A stretch of DNA of 64,000 nt, taken from contig BCIA01000005.1 in the NCBI GenBank assembly GCA_001599815.1, forward strand, positions 1 through 64,000, in the 5' to 3' direction. Below the pieces are notes generated by a model, which saw only the letters and a list, made by a program, of their open reading frames with translations, had not been told where the DNA came from and did not search any database. Each line of letters starts with the position of its first letter. Within the stretch, counting starts at the first letter, position 1. Positions 33,178 through 43,471 of this stretch are shown here, piece after piece. This DNA comes from Furcasterigmium furcatum (lineage: Eukaryota; Ascomycota; Sordariomycetes; Glomerellales; Plectosphaerellaceae). A program made the translations under genes and the position numbers.

Positions 33178-34971
33178 ATGGATGTCCCTTCGCAGCAATC
33201 GCCAACCATCATCTGCGCTGAGAATATCGCCCTTCTGCAATTCCTGCACAATGTCCCAGCCCAGCCATCGACCAGGAATCTTCACGCAGCTGCGGACGAC
33301 GATGGTCAGCGGGCCCTTTCACTCAAACAGGAGCGGCAACTCACCGGTGTCCTGGCGGTACTCTCCTCCATCCGTGAGGACGTCAACCTGGTTACTGCCG
33401 TTGCCGCCCGAGAGGTGCCCACGCCCGAAGGGCGGCATCAAACCTCACTCGAGGTGTTAGTGGCAGTCAACAAGTCGGAAGCATCAGACGGAGACGGCTA
33501 CCTCGGCTCAGTGTGTGATGGCTTCGGTCGCATCTTCAACACCCTCTCCCGAGCTACCAGAGGTAGGTCAGGCTCCAAGACAGCAACTCCTACTCACCGC
33601 CAGCAGTACACGATAGCCACCTCGAGTATCAAGTCTTCATCGACATTGTGTCTATCTGCCGGGAGCGCATCCTCTCGCGCCTTCGGTTTGGCAAACACAA
33701 ACGGGGGAAGACGAAAACCCCCTTCCGAAAGGGTGCTGCGGGACATGTGCGACGCTGTCGCCTCGACTAGGCATAAAGACGCACGAGTCTTTCTCGAGGG
33801 AACACGGAGACTCATTGCGGCCCTTAATCGATTTGAGAAACACCAGACGGATGCAGAGCTCCCAGCGCTGGTCGAGGAGACGGACACCTGGACTCAGATG
33901 GGAGACTTGACGAGCCTCTTCCGCAGGGTTCCATCTTCAGCTTTGAGCGGGGCCTCCTGCGAAGATTATCGAAGAATCCTCAGCAAGATCGGCCAGTATC
34001 GGACCGCCGCTCGCCGCCTATACCACCTTGCCAGGAACGTCAGCGCCTTGCGTAGTGCCACGATCAGGCCCATCCGTCTCGGGCCCGACGCATTCATCCG
34101 TCCTGACACCACAGGATTTACTCCGTCCCTCGCCGAAACACTCAGCAGGGTATCGGCCCAGAAGACCAAAAAAGGTCTGGTGACAACGCTTTCTAATGTC
34201 ATGAGGAAGCACCCTCTCTCGGCAGATGACGAGTTCGCCAGGAACACACGGCGGATCCTCGCACAATCCAAACTGCATGCCGAGGTCCAAATCCTCGTAT
34301 ATTTGAAGAGCCTTCCTCCCCAGGACACCCTTGCCACCAGGGTTGTCCAGTCCAACAAGAAGGCGTACTTCCTTTGTGACGAGGTGCTCGCGCTTAATGG
34401 GCTTCCCGGGGTTCCGAAGAGCCATGGACGCCTTTATTCTGGATGGATGCTGCCGCCGCTCCCGGGTCTGAAGCAACTCCAGCTGCAGCTGAATGAATCG
34501 CTCCAGCACCTCGCGAATCAAAGTATTGCGATGGCGTTGAAGAAGGGACAAAAGATTGACCTGGTCTACCCTGTCGAGAGTACTGCTTTGACGGTATTCA
34601 CAGGGACTGAGGAGAGCGATGTGGTCTCGGCTCCCCCTAGCATTGGGATCTTGAGTGCCGTCACAACTACCTCTAAGCCGGAGGCGTTGGGACATGACGA
34701 AGGGTTCAAAATGCTGGAGGGCCCTGGGGACGATAACGCCGAAGACTTATCATCGGTTCTTTCTGAGGCAGACGCGGCTGAGTTGTTGACGATGCCGAGT
34801 GTCGACATCACGCCAGACCCAGGCGGAACGAACGGCAACCCGGACAATCAGCCATCCTTTTCTATCTTTCCGGGGGAGACATCTGCCTGGCATATCCCCA
34901 CACCAAGGCGATCTCGACCAACATCCCTGGCGCCAATACAAGCAATCCTGGTGCCGGCAGGCGCTAGGTGA
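33178..34971 (+). CDS. OTT_1508-type deaminase-like protein, zinc ligand altered
   Basis: One exon of 597 residues. The N-terminal two thirds are helical and unassigned. From residue 367 the sequence reads H-A-E-V-Q-I-L, then S-N-K-K-A-Y-F-L-C (Cys 400), then S-H-G-R-L-Y-S-G-W-M-L-P. This arrangement matches the OTT_1508-like nucleic-acid/nucleotide deaminases found in fungi and in bacterial polymorphic toxins: a H-A-E active site followed by a C-x-x-C pair and a G-x-x-Y/W block. Here the position of the first Cys appears to be Tyr 397, so the zinc site may be lost and catalysis doubtful. The tail is acidic and Pro-rich. The next gene follows after only about 130 bases on the same strand. Fold assignment is moderate. 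Confidence 0.65.
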   Translation: MDVPSQQSPTIICAENIALLQFLHNVPAQPSTRNLHAAADDDGQRALSLKQERQLTGVLAVLSSIREDVNLVTAVAAREVPTPEGRHQTSLEVLVAVNKSEASDGDGYLGSVCDGFGRIFNTLSRATRGRSGSKTATPTHRQQYTIATSSIKSSSTLCLSAGSASSRAFGLANTNGGRRKPPSERVLRDMCDAVASTRHKDARVFLEGTRRLIAALNRFEKHQTDAELPALVEETDTWTQMGDLTSLFRRVPSSALSGASCEDYRRILSKIGQYRTAARRLYHLARNVSALRSATIRPIRLGPDAFIRPDTTGFTPSLAETLSRVSAQKTKKGLVTTLSNVMRKHPLSADDEFARNTRRILAQSKLHAEVQILVYLKSLPPQDTLATRVVQSNKKAYFLCDEVLALNGLPGVPKSHGRLYSGWMLPPLPGLKQLQLQLNESLQHLANQSIAMALKKGQKIDLVYPVESTALTVFTGTEESDVVSAPPSIGILSAVTTTSKPEALGHDEGFKMLEGPGDDNAEDLSSVLSEADAAELLTMPSVDITPDPGGTNGNPDNQPSFSIFPGETSAWHIPTPRRSRPTSLAPIQAILVPAGAR

Positions 34972-35104
34972 AGTTCGTCTGCGTGAGTGGCTTGGTATCG
35001 TCGACTGAAGCCCGAGGCTGACGCACATAAAGCTGCATGCAGCCCAGCTCTGCATGTCCCCCCTGCTTGATCGGACATGCCGGACTCTCCTCTCCACGTC
35101 AGCC

Positions 35105-36589
35105 ATGCAGGACAGTCGTTCCATTCTGGGCTCCTTTGTCGCTGTGAGTTAAAAGCCGACCGCCCGTCTCAAGATTGCTGACCGTCACAGCTCAGTGAGA
35201 ATCGAGGCAACCGTGCCGATGACCCGTGTGATGGCGCTCGTCAGTCGACCCCTATCTCTGAAGACTGGGTTGAGATACCTTTCTCCGATGATCAGTTCGC
35301 GGCCCACGGCACCTCCAAATGCAAAAGTCTCCCTGATACGGAACCATTCGACTTCAACCCCCCATGTCCTGATCTCGACGCATCGACTCCGTCCAACTCC
35401 CGTCCGTCGATACGTGGGTTCAAGGGAGATGCCGGAAGAGACATATCAGAGTGGGTTAAGAACTCCCCTCCTTCGCTCGCCTGGACCACAACACAAAATC
35501 CCGACCTCAATTCCCCATCACCGGCGTTGCATAGGCTCTCGATCCCCACGGATACCGTGAAATCGGCCGCAACGGTGGACGAAATCTGCCTTCCGTATGA
35601 TCGACCGTATCTCCACGGCCATGCTCTCGAGCATTTCTGCTGCTTGAAAATCAACGGGCGTATCATAATCTCCAAGGTGCCCTTTGCAGATATTGAGACA
35701 CCCATCGACGCGCTGATCTCCGTTGGGTTCTGGTCGGTGAGGATGAGCAGCGACAGTGCAGGCGCATGGCAAATCTCTGCGGTGAAGCCAGCCATGCCGA
35801 TCCCTACATCCCTGGAACTGGAGCATCATGACCTGACGAAGGCGTGGATGATTGCAGAAGAGCGTTTTCTCAGTCACGCTCTTCAAGACATTCAGAGCGA
35901 CGCCGCCCGCTTACCGGAGGTCCGTGGCATTCTCTGCAACTCCCCAGGCCTCCGAATCCGTTTTGAAGTCAAACTCTTTCAAATGAGACGGCAGGTTAGT
36001 TCTGGAGACCAAGCGTGAGGCTTGTTACTGACTCCTCTAGTATGCTGGAGTACATGTCGAAGCGATGTTCCGCCGGTATCTCAGACGACTCGCTGCCGGG
36101 GTTGCAGGCCCCGAGGCTCCGCCCGAGTTCACATGGCTCCTCGAAGGAGACCATCCGCCGCTCGAATGTCTGGAGGCGCTTGAACAGGTCGCCTTTGTCG
36201 GTCTTCTTCTTGAATGCGCCAGCGGTAAGGAAAATGACCCGCTGGGCCGTGATCTCACAGACGAGCATTTCTCCCCCGAGGATGTTGAAAAGTGTCGGAA
36301 CTTTTGCAAGGGCATCAATGGAGAATATGACTTACGCAGCGTGGCTATCGACCCAAGTCACGCGCGGAGGACTCTATGTGTCTGGAACGAGGATTTTTGC
36401 AATGGAATATGGGCAACAGTCCCCCTAACAGAGGGAGCCGAGGTAGCGACAGGGTCACTCCTCGACGGCTATCGGGTGGTCCGACTCTGCGAGCCAATTT
36501 TTGGCTGGCTCTCCGAGTTGATGGGTGACGCCAAGCGAGAAGAGTGTTGGATTGAGTTTGACAAAGGATTGGGTGCCCTTGTATTTTAG
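35105..36589 (+). CDS. Hypothetical protein downstream of the deaminase-like gene
   Basis: Three exons, 35105-35143, 35191-35994 and 36041-36589, are joined over introns of 47 nt (GTGAGT, GCTGAC, CAG) and 46 nt (GTTAGT, CTGAC, TAG). They give 463 residues in a single frame. An in-frame ATG at 35054 would add 17 residues. The N-terminus is Pro/Ser/Asp-rich; the middle has strand-like segments (K-I-N-G-R-I-I-I-S-K-V); the C-terminus is helical with G-E-Y-D-L-R and E-P-I-F-G-W-L-S-E-L. No known domain is recognised. Tight same-strand spacing suggests it may act with the deaminase-like protein, but that is only inferred from position. Confidence 0.6.
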
Positions 36590-36660
36590 TAGTTTACATG
36601 TGTAATATCACCGACAAGAAGATCAAAGTCGACGGACGGTCCGTGTAAGCGTGCCCCATC

Positions 36661-37293
36661 ATGCCTACCCATTGCCTTCAGTCTCCAGCGCGCATTGGGT
36701 GCGCCGACGCTAACCGTCGGCGGCTTATTGCAAACGAACCAAGCCCCCTTTCATCATCATCGTCATTGTGTCCCCAACAAAACGGGGACGCAATCGCCGT
36801 TGCTTTGCGTTTTCAGGCCCACACTGACGCCACCAATAACTGTCCCGATCTGACGTCTCGCCGTCCGGTGGAGGACCCTGACTGCTGGCCGACATGGGCC
36901 AACGTCGTAAATAGACTCAAAAGGGTTCTCGACAATGCGAAGCCAGGCGATCCAGTCTACCTTCACTACGCAGGACACGGCACGCGACTTCCTCAATCGG
37001 CGAAGTCTGCTCACTCGGCAGGCAACCTGGCTCTTGTCCTATTCGACGAGACCGGACCTAGTATGCGCTACTTCCACGGCCAATTGCTGGCAAGCTGTCT
37101 CCGGCGGATGGTGCAGCGAGATAGCGAAGCTCTACGAGCTGTGCCCAAGGGTGGATTCGGCGAGAGCCTGAGCCGAAGTCTCCTCGCCGCATCAACGATA
37201 AAGACAGACAATCCGGACGATCCTTCGACGCGGGAACAGGCCGTGCTGGAAGAGGATATGCTGCCTTGCGCTCCATTCCAATCGTATTACTGA
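36661..37293 (+). pseudogene. Caspase-like (peptidase C14) fragment without the catalytic Cys
   Basis: The middle of a fungal C14 caspase-like domain is visible. C-W-P-T-W-A-N-V is followed by G-D-P-V-Y-L-H-Y-A-G-H-G-T-R with the catalytic His, then L-A-L-V-L-F-D-E-T and R-Y-F-H-G-Q-L-L. The expected start (a hydrophobic strand with G-I-D) is absent. The expected strand carrying the catalytic Cys after M-V-Q is replaced by unrelated sequence that ends at 37293. Without the Cys the protein could not act as a protease, so it is a remnant or a decoy. Such domains are common N- or C-terminal modules in fungal NLR genes. Confidence 0.65.
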
Positions 37294-37485
37294 AGGTTGA
37301 CCTGGGCATGCCGCCAGCCCAATTCTTTGACCATGTCACCTTCTATGGTGAGATAGGAGATAGATATCACGTGATTATACTCGTGACTGAGCCCCTGAAA
37401 GGGGATCCCCAGCTCCCCAGAGCTGGGGTGGAGGTTTGACTCCTAGAATACATCTATTCCTTTGTGCCTTGATCCCCCAAGCCTG

Positions 37486-38065
37486 TCACATCTTCTCATA
37501 TTCTAACCAGCTGGTACGCTGGGCCGCCTGCATCATCTGCGCCATGTCGCCTTCATGAGCACCATCTGAGTCACCGCCAGCATAACCCCCCGCGCAACGT
37601 TCGAAGAATGTTGCAGCCGAGTAAACGAATGCCGTGTTGGTTAACTGGATGATGTCCGTATTTAAATTGCTAAGAGCATCATGAATATCGCCAGAGTCGT
37701 TCTCGAATAGCGCCTCGAACTATCATCGCCTCCCTCGTACAGCCTGCGAAATATAGCGCTCAATAGCCTATACACTCGACAGCTTTCTAAATCAGGCTCG
37801 CAAAAATTATCCTTACTACTAACAGAAGTAGTAGTTAGGAGGCTAGTCAATTGATGTAACCGCTTCATCAAGACATCATTGATGTGCTGGAGCTTAGGTA
37901 TATTTGAGGTTCTAGGATGATCGATATAATTTGAAGCATGCAATCTTGCGTCTCGGTCAACCTTATCCTCTGAAGTATATACTTGGCCAGCTAGAGACTG
38001 TGTATAGTACGTCTGTCAACATGTGTTCTTGACGGCAGACGTTCCGTGTTATTCTCATCAGACAT
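37486..38065 (-). CDS. AT-rich hypothetical gene, model incomplete
   Basis: The last exon, 37486-37719, is a clean 78-codon frame (F-E-A-L-F-E-N-D-S-G-D through L-E-Y-E-K-M). It joins in phase over a 56-nt intron (37720-37775) to an upstream frame reading back through D-L-E-S-C-R, L-M-K-R-L-H-Q-L and Y-T-Q-S-L-A-G-Q. An ATG at 38065 (M-S-D-E-N-N-T-E-R) lies in a different frame near 38000, so one more intron or a frameshift is needed. The GC content is visibly lower than that of the neighbours. No family is recognised. Confidence 0.45.
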
Positions 38066-38104
38066 GAATTCTATTCATATCAATAACCCGTCACTACCTC
38101 CCCT

Positions 38105-39239
38105 TTAGAAGTGCTCCCCAAGCAGGGTGCAGTTCGTTGGGGGGGCATTTCCCAATCGACCCCGACCGAGGCCTTGGTCTATGTCCGCAGGGGACTCGAT
38201 GATGATACCAGGGTAGCGCGGGGCGATGTACTCCCTCTTACTATAGGCGGGGGCGCCGGTCGCGGGGTTGACGCGTTGCGTTTCCGCCCAGCGGCGTCCG
38301 CACCTCTTGCCGGTACTGTCGAGCATTCTGTCGCCCCAGTCCTGCTTGTCGTCGGCAGCGTGGGCCATACGCCAGATCTGCTGGTTGATCTGCCAGTACT
38401 GGGGCAAGGTCTGGAGGTGCCCGTTGGTCACGCGGTCGTAGATGACCAGGCCGGCGTACTGGGCGAAGTTCTGGGTCTGGGTCAGCAGCTGAGGGTAGAA
38501 ACCAGGCAACGACATGGTCGGAGACGTACCTCGACGTGGTTAGTCCGGGCGTAGTTGTCAGCAACGTGAGAATCGCGGTTGAAAGCGTCTTGCCAGTGAG
38601 CATCACCAGACCTCATCCTGATCCCCCACTTCACATTGGTGTTAGCTATTCGTCTTCCAGGTCAGGGTATAGAAAAATGGAACGTACCGCTCCCTCGACG
38701 CAGTGGGAACCCTCGTGAAGAAAGACACCGACGTGGTTGGCCGAGGCTCCGCTCACGTGGACGATACTGCTCTGCCAGGCCGTACCACCGCCGCCACCGG
38801 CGAAGTGGACGACATCACCAATAAATTGACGAATACCGACGGGTACACGGGCCAGGGTATCGGCCAGCTTCTCGACAGAGGGTTCGGCGCCATTCTCCCG
38901 GCAGATATACCATGGCATATCGCACTAAGAGCCAGATTTAGCAGAGTCATCATAAGGGATGCGGAGCTTGGTGATTCTTACGTCTCCCATCTGGACCGTG
39001 TACATCTTGAACTTGGTCGGGTCCCTTCCATCCAACAGCACCCGATCTCTGCAGCCCTTGGACATTCTGTTAGTAATCCAGGCGGAGATGCTGGTGCTGG
39101 TCCTGGGAAGGGCATTGAGAGTTGGGCCGAACTGATCCAGGTTGGGGAACGCTGCGGGCTTGGAAATCTCCTGCCCGAAGACGGCAACGGACGCAAGGCC
39201 GAGCTGCAACGCAGCCATGAGGCGAGTGGGGAAGAGCAT
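38105..39239 (-). CDS. Secreted HEGSH putative metallopeptidase-like protein (CON-13-like)
   Basis: Exon 1 (38982-39239) begins with a signal peptide (M-A-A-L-Q-L-G-L-A-S-V-A-V-F-G-Q). Exon 2 (38688-38924) has C-D-M-P-W-Y-I-C-R, V-P-V-G-I-R-Q-F and F-L-H-E-G-S-H, an H-E-x-x-H that could bind zinc. Exon 3 ends at 38530 with H-V-A-D-N-Y-A-R-T-N. Exon 4 (38105-38470) ends the protein. The order of motifs resembles secreted fungal proteins related to conidiation protein CON-13 and deuterolysin-like peptidases; this is from memory of the family. Introns of 57 and 59 nt are clean. The exon 2/3 junction (GTACGT donor at 38687, GATCAG acceptor near 38618) does not keep the frame, so either a splice site was missed or the gene carries an indel. 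Confidence 0.65.
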
Positions 39240-40284
39240 GGCGAAGGGGCAGCGACCGAGGAACAAGAAAAAGTATGTGATCAGGACGAGGAGAGCGTTG
39301 TAAGACTCGAGGAGCTAATAAAGCGTGCTTCGGCTGGTGAACTCATCACGACAACCACGGCCAGCATGGTCTACTTATACTGTTGCATACCGCTAAGGAA
39401 TCATAGCCACGATGCCAAGACAAGCTCCCATAGCTCGCTGGGTTTCCACAGGATGCACCCAATAGCCACACTGGCCACCAAATCTGTGAGCAAGCGGGTC
39501 ACGAGAGGGAGCCCTGTCCAGAACGGTGAATGGTAACTGGTTGAGTTTCCGGGATGGTCTGAGCCGAAAACCTCATCAGCATCTGTCAGGCCTCCGTCGC
39601 TAGGGCTGACCGGCTAATCCAAGGCTTGGCGTAAAGCTCGCACTCAGCAGCATATGAAGGATCTCGTGTCTATAATTACCTCGAGGCTTCGACTTCGTGG
39701 TGTGATGTGACACGCGAGAATGCGGGAGGGCATAGTAGGGGCTCTCATTACCGAGAGGCTTGGCCTCGACGAAGGTCGAAGTCGTCCTGCAGGGCTGAAG
39801 GGTCTGCCTCGCTTTCCATTGCTGAGAATGCAACCCAACAATGGAGAACACTGATCTGACATCAGCCCTAAATAATCATCTCTCGACTTCCTCCGGTCGG
39901 ATGCAACTTGGGCCTGGGCCGCATGATGGGAGGTCCCGCGGGCCCGTGCTGGGCGGTCGGGCTTTAAAGCTGACTTACTGGATTAGTAACTTTTGGGAGC
40001 GAGCGAGCCAAACAGAGCTGAGAGATCTACTTCAGAAGGTCTGTCTCCTACTTTCTGATCAGGACAGCCCCACCGATCATCAGGCCCTGATGCTGCTAAT
40101 GTACTCTAACCTTGCCCCTGCGAGACAGAAAAGTCCGAGGCAGTCCAGTAACACTCACAGAGGCCTGCCATCGACTCACTACCGGATTCGCGGAAAGTGC
40201 CGTCGTCTCTCGGCCACGCCGGACAACAATCTCCCGGTCTTGGGTGACTAAAACCCGGATTTCGTTCATCGGGTTGCCCAGATT
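39240..40284. other. Intergenic stretch
   Basis: About 1 kb with no supportable gene. The 39601-39862 and 39841-40251 frames overlap on opposite strands and lack recognisable features. Nothing further seen. Confidence 0.5.
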
Positions 40285-41319
40285 TTACCTTTCCCACCTG
40301 GAAACGGCGTTATTCAATTCCTCTCGCAGGTTGTTCGTGGTTTGGGCGGCGGATTCGATGGCAGTTCGGGTCTCGTTGTGGAGGCGGGCGGTTGTCTCGG
40401 TGGCAGTTGTGATCTCGGTACGGAGGTGGGCGACGGCGTTGCATACGTCGTGGAAGCTGGGTACGTTCCGTATTTTGACGATGAGGGATAGGATCCCAAT
40501 GAAGGCGACTCTGACTCCTCGGGGCTCGATCGCTTGTCCATTTGCGTTGTCGATTGACTGTAGTGCTGTCTGCAGGTAGCTGTTCAATTTCGCGGCGTGC
40601 TCTGGGATGGGCGTTGGCCAGATTGTGTCGTCGGGCCATGGGGTTGGAACCTACGGGTCGCAGGAGCGACGCCAACGTTTGCGATAGGAACTGCATCCTG
40701 GTACCCCTCAGTGGCGAACCTAGCAAGACGACGCCTGCCGTTGCCGTTGCGACGTGCCTAAACTCGTCGTCCGAGCTGGCATAAACGAGAGCCTGCGGAG
40801 TATCAGCTCGTCCCGGTCGCTTCGAGGGTATTCTCAGTCACTCACATGCTGGATGACATTGCCGCCCAGGCTGTGGCCGACAAAGACGATCGGTCGGCTT
40901 GCCTCCTCTTCTCGGAAGTCGCGAAGACTGCGGGCGAGGTCTTCCCCGCAGAGCTGGAGACGCGTCCTGGGTGCGTTGGCGTGCCACCTGGAATCGTAGT
41001 TGTACAAAATGATGCGCGAGTTGGGAATGACGGCCGGGAGCATGTCGCGGTCCTGGAGCCATCTGACGTGGCGATCGGGGTTCTTCGGTCTGCTGGGTCC
41101 TTCCACGTCCATGACCAGTCGACGTTGGCGCCGAGGCCGTGGACGGCGACGATGCTAGGACTGTCAGCCAAGCCAACAGGACTCAGCGGGGCAAATGGCA
41201 ACGTACTCAACTTCGCCGTCGGTCTGGCTCTTGTACACAACTTCAAGACCTACTCGATTGCTCCGATGTGGAATCCGCCGTCGGTCAACGAACCGGCGGA
41301 CGACGGGGAAGCAAACCAT
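40285..41319 (-). pseudogene. Alpha/beta-hydrolase paralogue of the 45069 receptor, frameshifted and chimeric
   Basis: The minus strand repeats the N-terminal architecture of the receptor at 45069. It has an M-V-x-F start (41319) 26 residues before V-V-Y-K-S-Q, an intron at the same codon (46 nt, GTACGT to ACAG), V-H-G-L-G-A-N-V-D-W-S-W-T-W-K, then Y-D-S-R-W-H-A-N-A-P. The nucleophile elbow G-H-S-L-G-G, an intron after V-I-Q-H and F-x-G-S-P-L-R-G-T complete the match. Two faults break it. An 8-base length difference just after W-T-W-K shifts the frame. After R-P-V-G-S-N the homology stops and a different helical sequence (L-N-S-Y-L-Q-T-A-L-Q-S-I) runs in another frame to a stop at 40285. No NACHT domain follows. 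Confidence 0.75.
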
Positions 41320-41656
41320 ATCGATCAGATTAATTTGTAGCAACAGCGCGGTGGGGTCATCGGAGCTGGAACGTTCTCACGTCCGCAGGCTGGCGTGTTT
41401 TGAAGGGTTTTGGATCAAACGACAGACCGCAAACCATTTACATAGCTGATTCTTTTGCGGTGAAGAACCCAATTTGGCGGACCATGGTTCTGTAACGTAA
41501 ACCTTGCATATGTAGGAATCGTTTAATTGGGAGAATCAGTGCAGCGCCGACTCGGCCTTCTGTGCTGCAATTCCTGGAGCGCGACAGCAAGCTTTCAGCC
41601 CCACGAGCCAAGTTTCTTCGTCGCGAGACACTAAGCTTTTGATTGGCTATGCCTCG

Positions 41657-42017
41657 TCATGATGCTGTGAATACTCTCTCCACGAGCTGAAAACGCATCT
41701 CGGGTGCGTCGGCGTGCTGCCGGGAGTCATAGTTGTAGAGCAGAATGGGCGAGTGGCATGACGTGAGGGCGCATCCCGAGAGTCCGTGAAGCCATTCGAC
41801 TTTGGGAGGTCCGGATTTTCGCGTCCTTACACGCCTCTGACCAATCAACGACGGCGCCGAGACCGTGAACGGCGTCAAGTTCGGCTTCCGCGCCTTCGTA
41901 CCCACCTCTCGGGCTGGGCGGCCGCGGGGGCAGCTGACAGGGCGGAGGAGGCCAGCTGATCATGCCGATTGGTGGTTGTTCAGTAGTAAGTGCGCGTGGC
42001 TGATGAATGCAAGTCAA
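41657..42017 (-). pseudogene. Older relic of the same alpha/beta-hydrolase
   Basis: A second, more degraded minus-strand copy lies directly upstream of the first. It retains A-V-H-G-L-G-A-V-V-D-W-S in one frame and L-L-Y-N-Y-D-S-R-Q-H-A-D-A-P in another. The G-H-S-L-G-G part is absent. It shows that the hydrolase module has been duplicated at least twice here. Confidence 0.65.
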
Positions 42018-42209
42018 TCGTGCCGGACGTGGAATGATTGCGTTGGTTCTCTGCTGAAAACGGCACCGTGCTTGCCTGGTTCAAGACCTTGGCGTCGAAG
42101 AGGAGATAGTCATAGTCGCCTTGTCACGACTCGCCCTGAAATCGTACCAAAAGTACACGCAAACGGGCACACTTTGAGACATCAACCGCGCGATTTCGAT
42201 GGCGCAGCA

Positions 42210-43085
42210 ATCTGTGAGCCGGATGGCAAATGACGACAACTGGGCAGCGCGGATGAACAACTTAGGATGCATGCTTGAGAGCCGGTATGAGAGAACAGGG
42301 GCGATGGGTGACCTCGAAGAAGCCATCAGCTGCTTTCATTGAACTTGGAACCTGGCAGGTGACGTTCCGTTTCACCGTATCTATGCCGTCGTCTGATGCC
42401 TCAAACCATCCTTTTTTCAGAACAAATTCGATGAGGCTATTCGCCTGGGGAAAGGCGCCATCCATCTTCTCCCAATCGTAAACACCAAGTTGCTCAGCCG
42501 CGACGATCAACAGCATGTCATCTCGAACTTCGCAGGTCTGGCTGCCAGTCTTTGTTCCTTACTCTTGACATCGAATCAAGTCGAAGACCCGTTGTCCTAC
42601 TTGGAAGAAGGCCAAGCAGGCATTCTGAGCGATCTGTTAGATGCTCGGAGTGATGCGTCCGGTTTGGCACGGAACTATCCTGATCTCGCTCATCGTTTTG
42701 AAGAAATTCGACAAGAAATCAATGCCCCGCTACATGAATATAGACACGCTGTCGAGAGAGAGCAACGGATCAACCGGCGTCGCCAGGCGATGCTAGATTT
42801 CAAGGCCTGTGTCCAACAGATTCGAACGAAACGCGAAGAAAGATTCTTGATGGGGCTGACGCCAGCTGAGATGCGACATCGTGCGGTCGGGGAAGTATTG
42901 TCGTCATCAACATCAGCAGGTTCCGAAGCGACGCGATCATCATTAGGCCCACAATCATCAGAGCAGTACAACTCACCAAGCTATCGGCATCTGATGCGCA
43001 GAAATGGCTGGGCAAAGATTGGAGCATGCGGAAGGCCCAGCGTGCGACGAAAACAGGGAGCGCTTGGCGTACCGGGATGCACTTG
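42210..43085 (+). pseudogene. TPR-CHAT protein relic
   Basis: A TPR unit at 42223-42340 (N-N-L-G-C-M-L-E-S-R-Y-E-R-T-G, D-L-E-E-A-I) is cut by a TGA. From 42424 the frame resumes with E-A-I-R-L, L-S-R-D-D-Q-Q-H-V-I and L-L-D-A-R-S-D, the linker seen before CHAT domains in fungal TPR-CHAT proteins. Near 42885 the frame shifts, and the opening of a CHAT domain follows (S-I-V-V-I-N-I-S-R-F-R-S-D-A-I). The caspase-like catalytic part that should come next is gone. CHAT proteases are separase/caspase relatives used in bacterial and fungal defence systems. This copy cannot be functional. Confidence 0.75.
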
Positions 43086-43471
43086 GCGTTTAGCTTGAAA
43101 AGAAGTTCTGTGCGAGTTAATCTGCTAGAATGCGACTCTAGATGAAAAGAGGTATTATCGAACATTAACAGGGCTATGCAAAGCACCCGATGTTGAGAGA
43201 AGCGGACCGCCGAGGGGAAAAAGTGCGAGCGCCCAGATACGCTATCGGGTGGAACAATCCTCGGTGGGCGCTGCAAGATCAGGAGGACGTATGTCAGGCG
43301 CTGAGGGGACACGCTCAGCCAAAGGCAGGAGACTGGGCATCACGGATTATGTGCTCTGGACCTCTGTTCATTTCCGTCCATTGTACATGGTCGCCAACTT
43401 GTTGGGAGTCAGCTCAAGCGGCAGTTGCCTCAATGGAAATGACCTTAACCGGGAATCTGCCAGCCCATCAC
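43086..43471. other. Short gene-free stretch
   Basis: Between the CHAT relic and the stop of the membrane-protein gene. Nothing recognisable. Confidence 0.5.
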
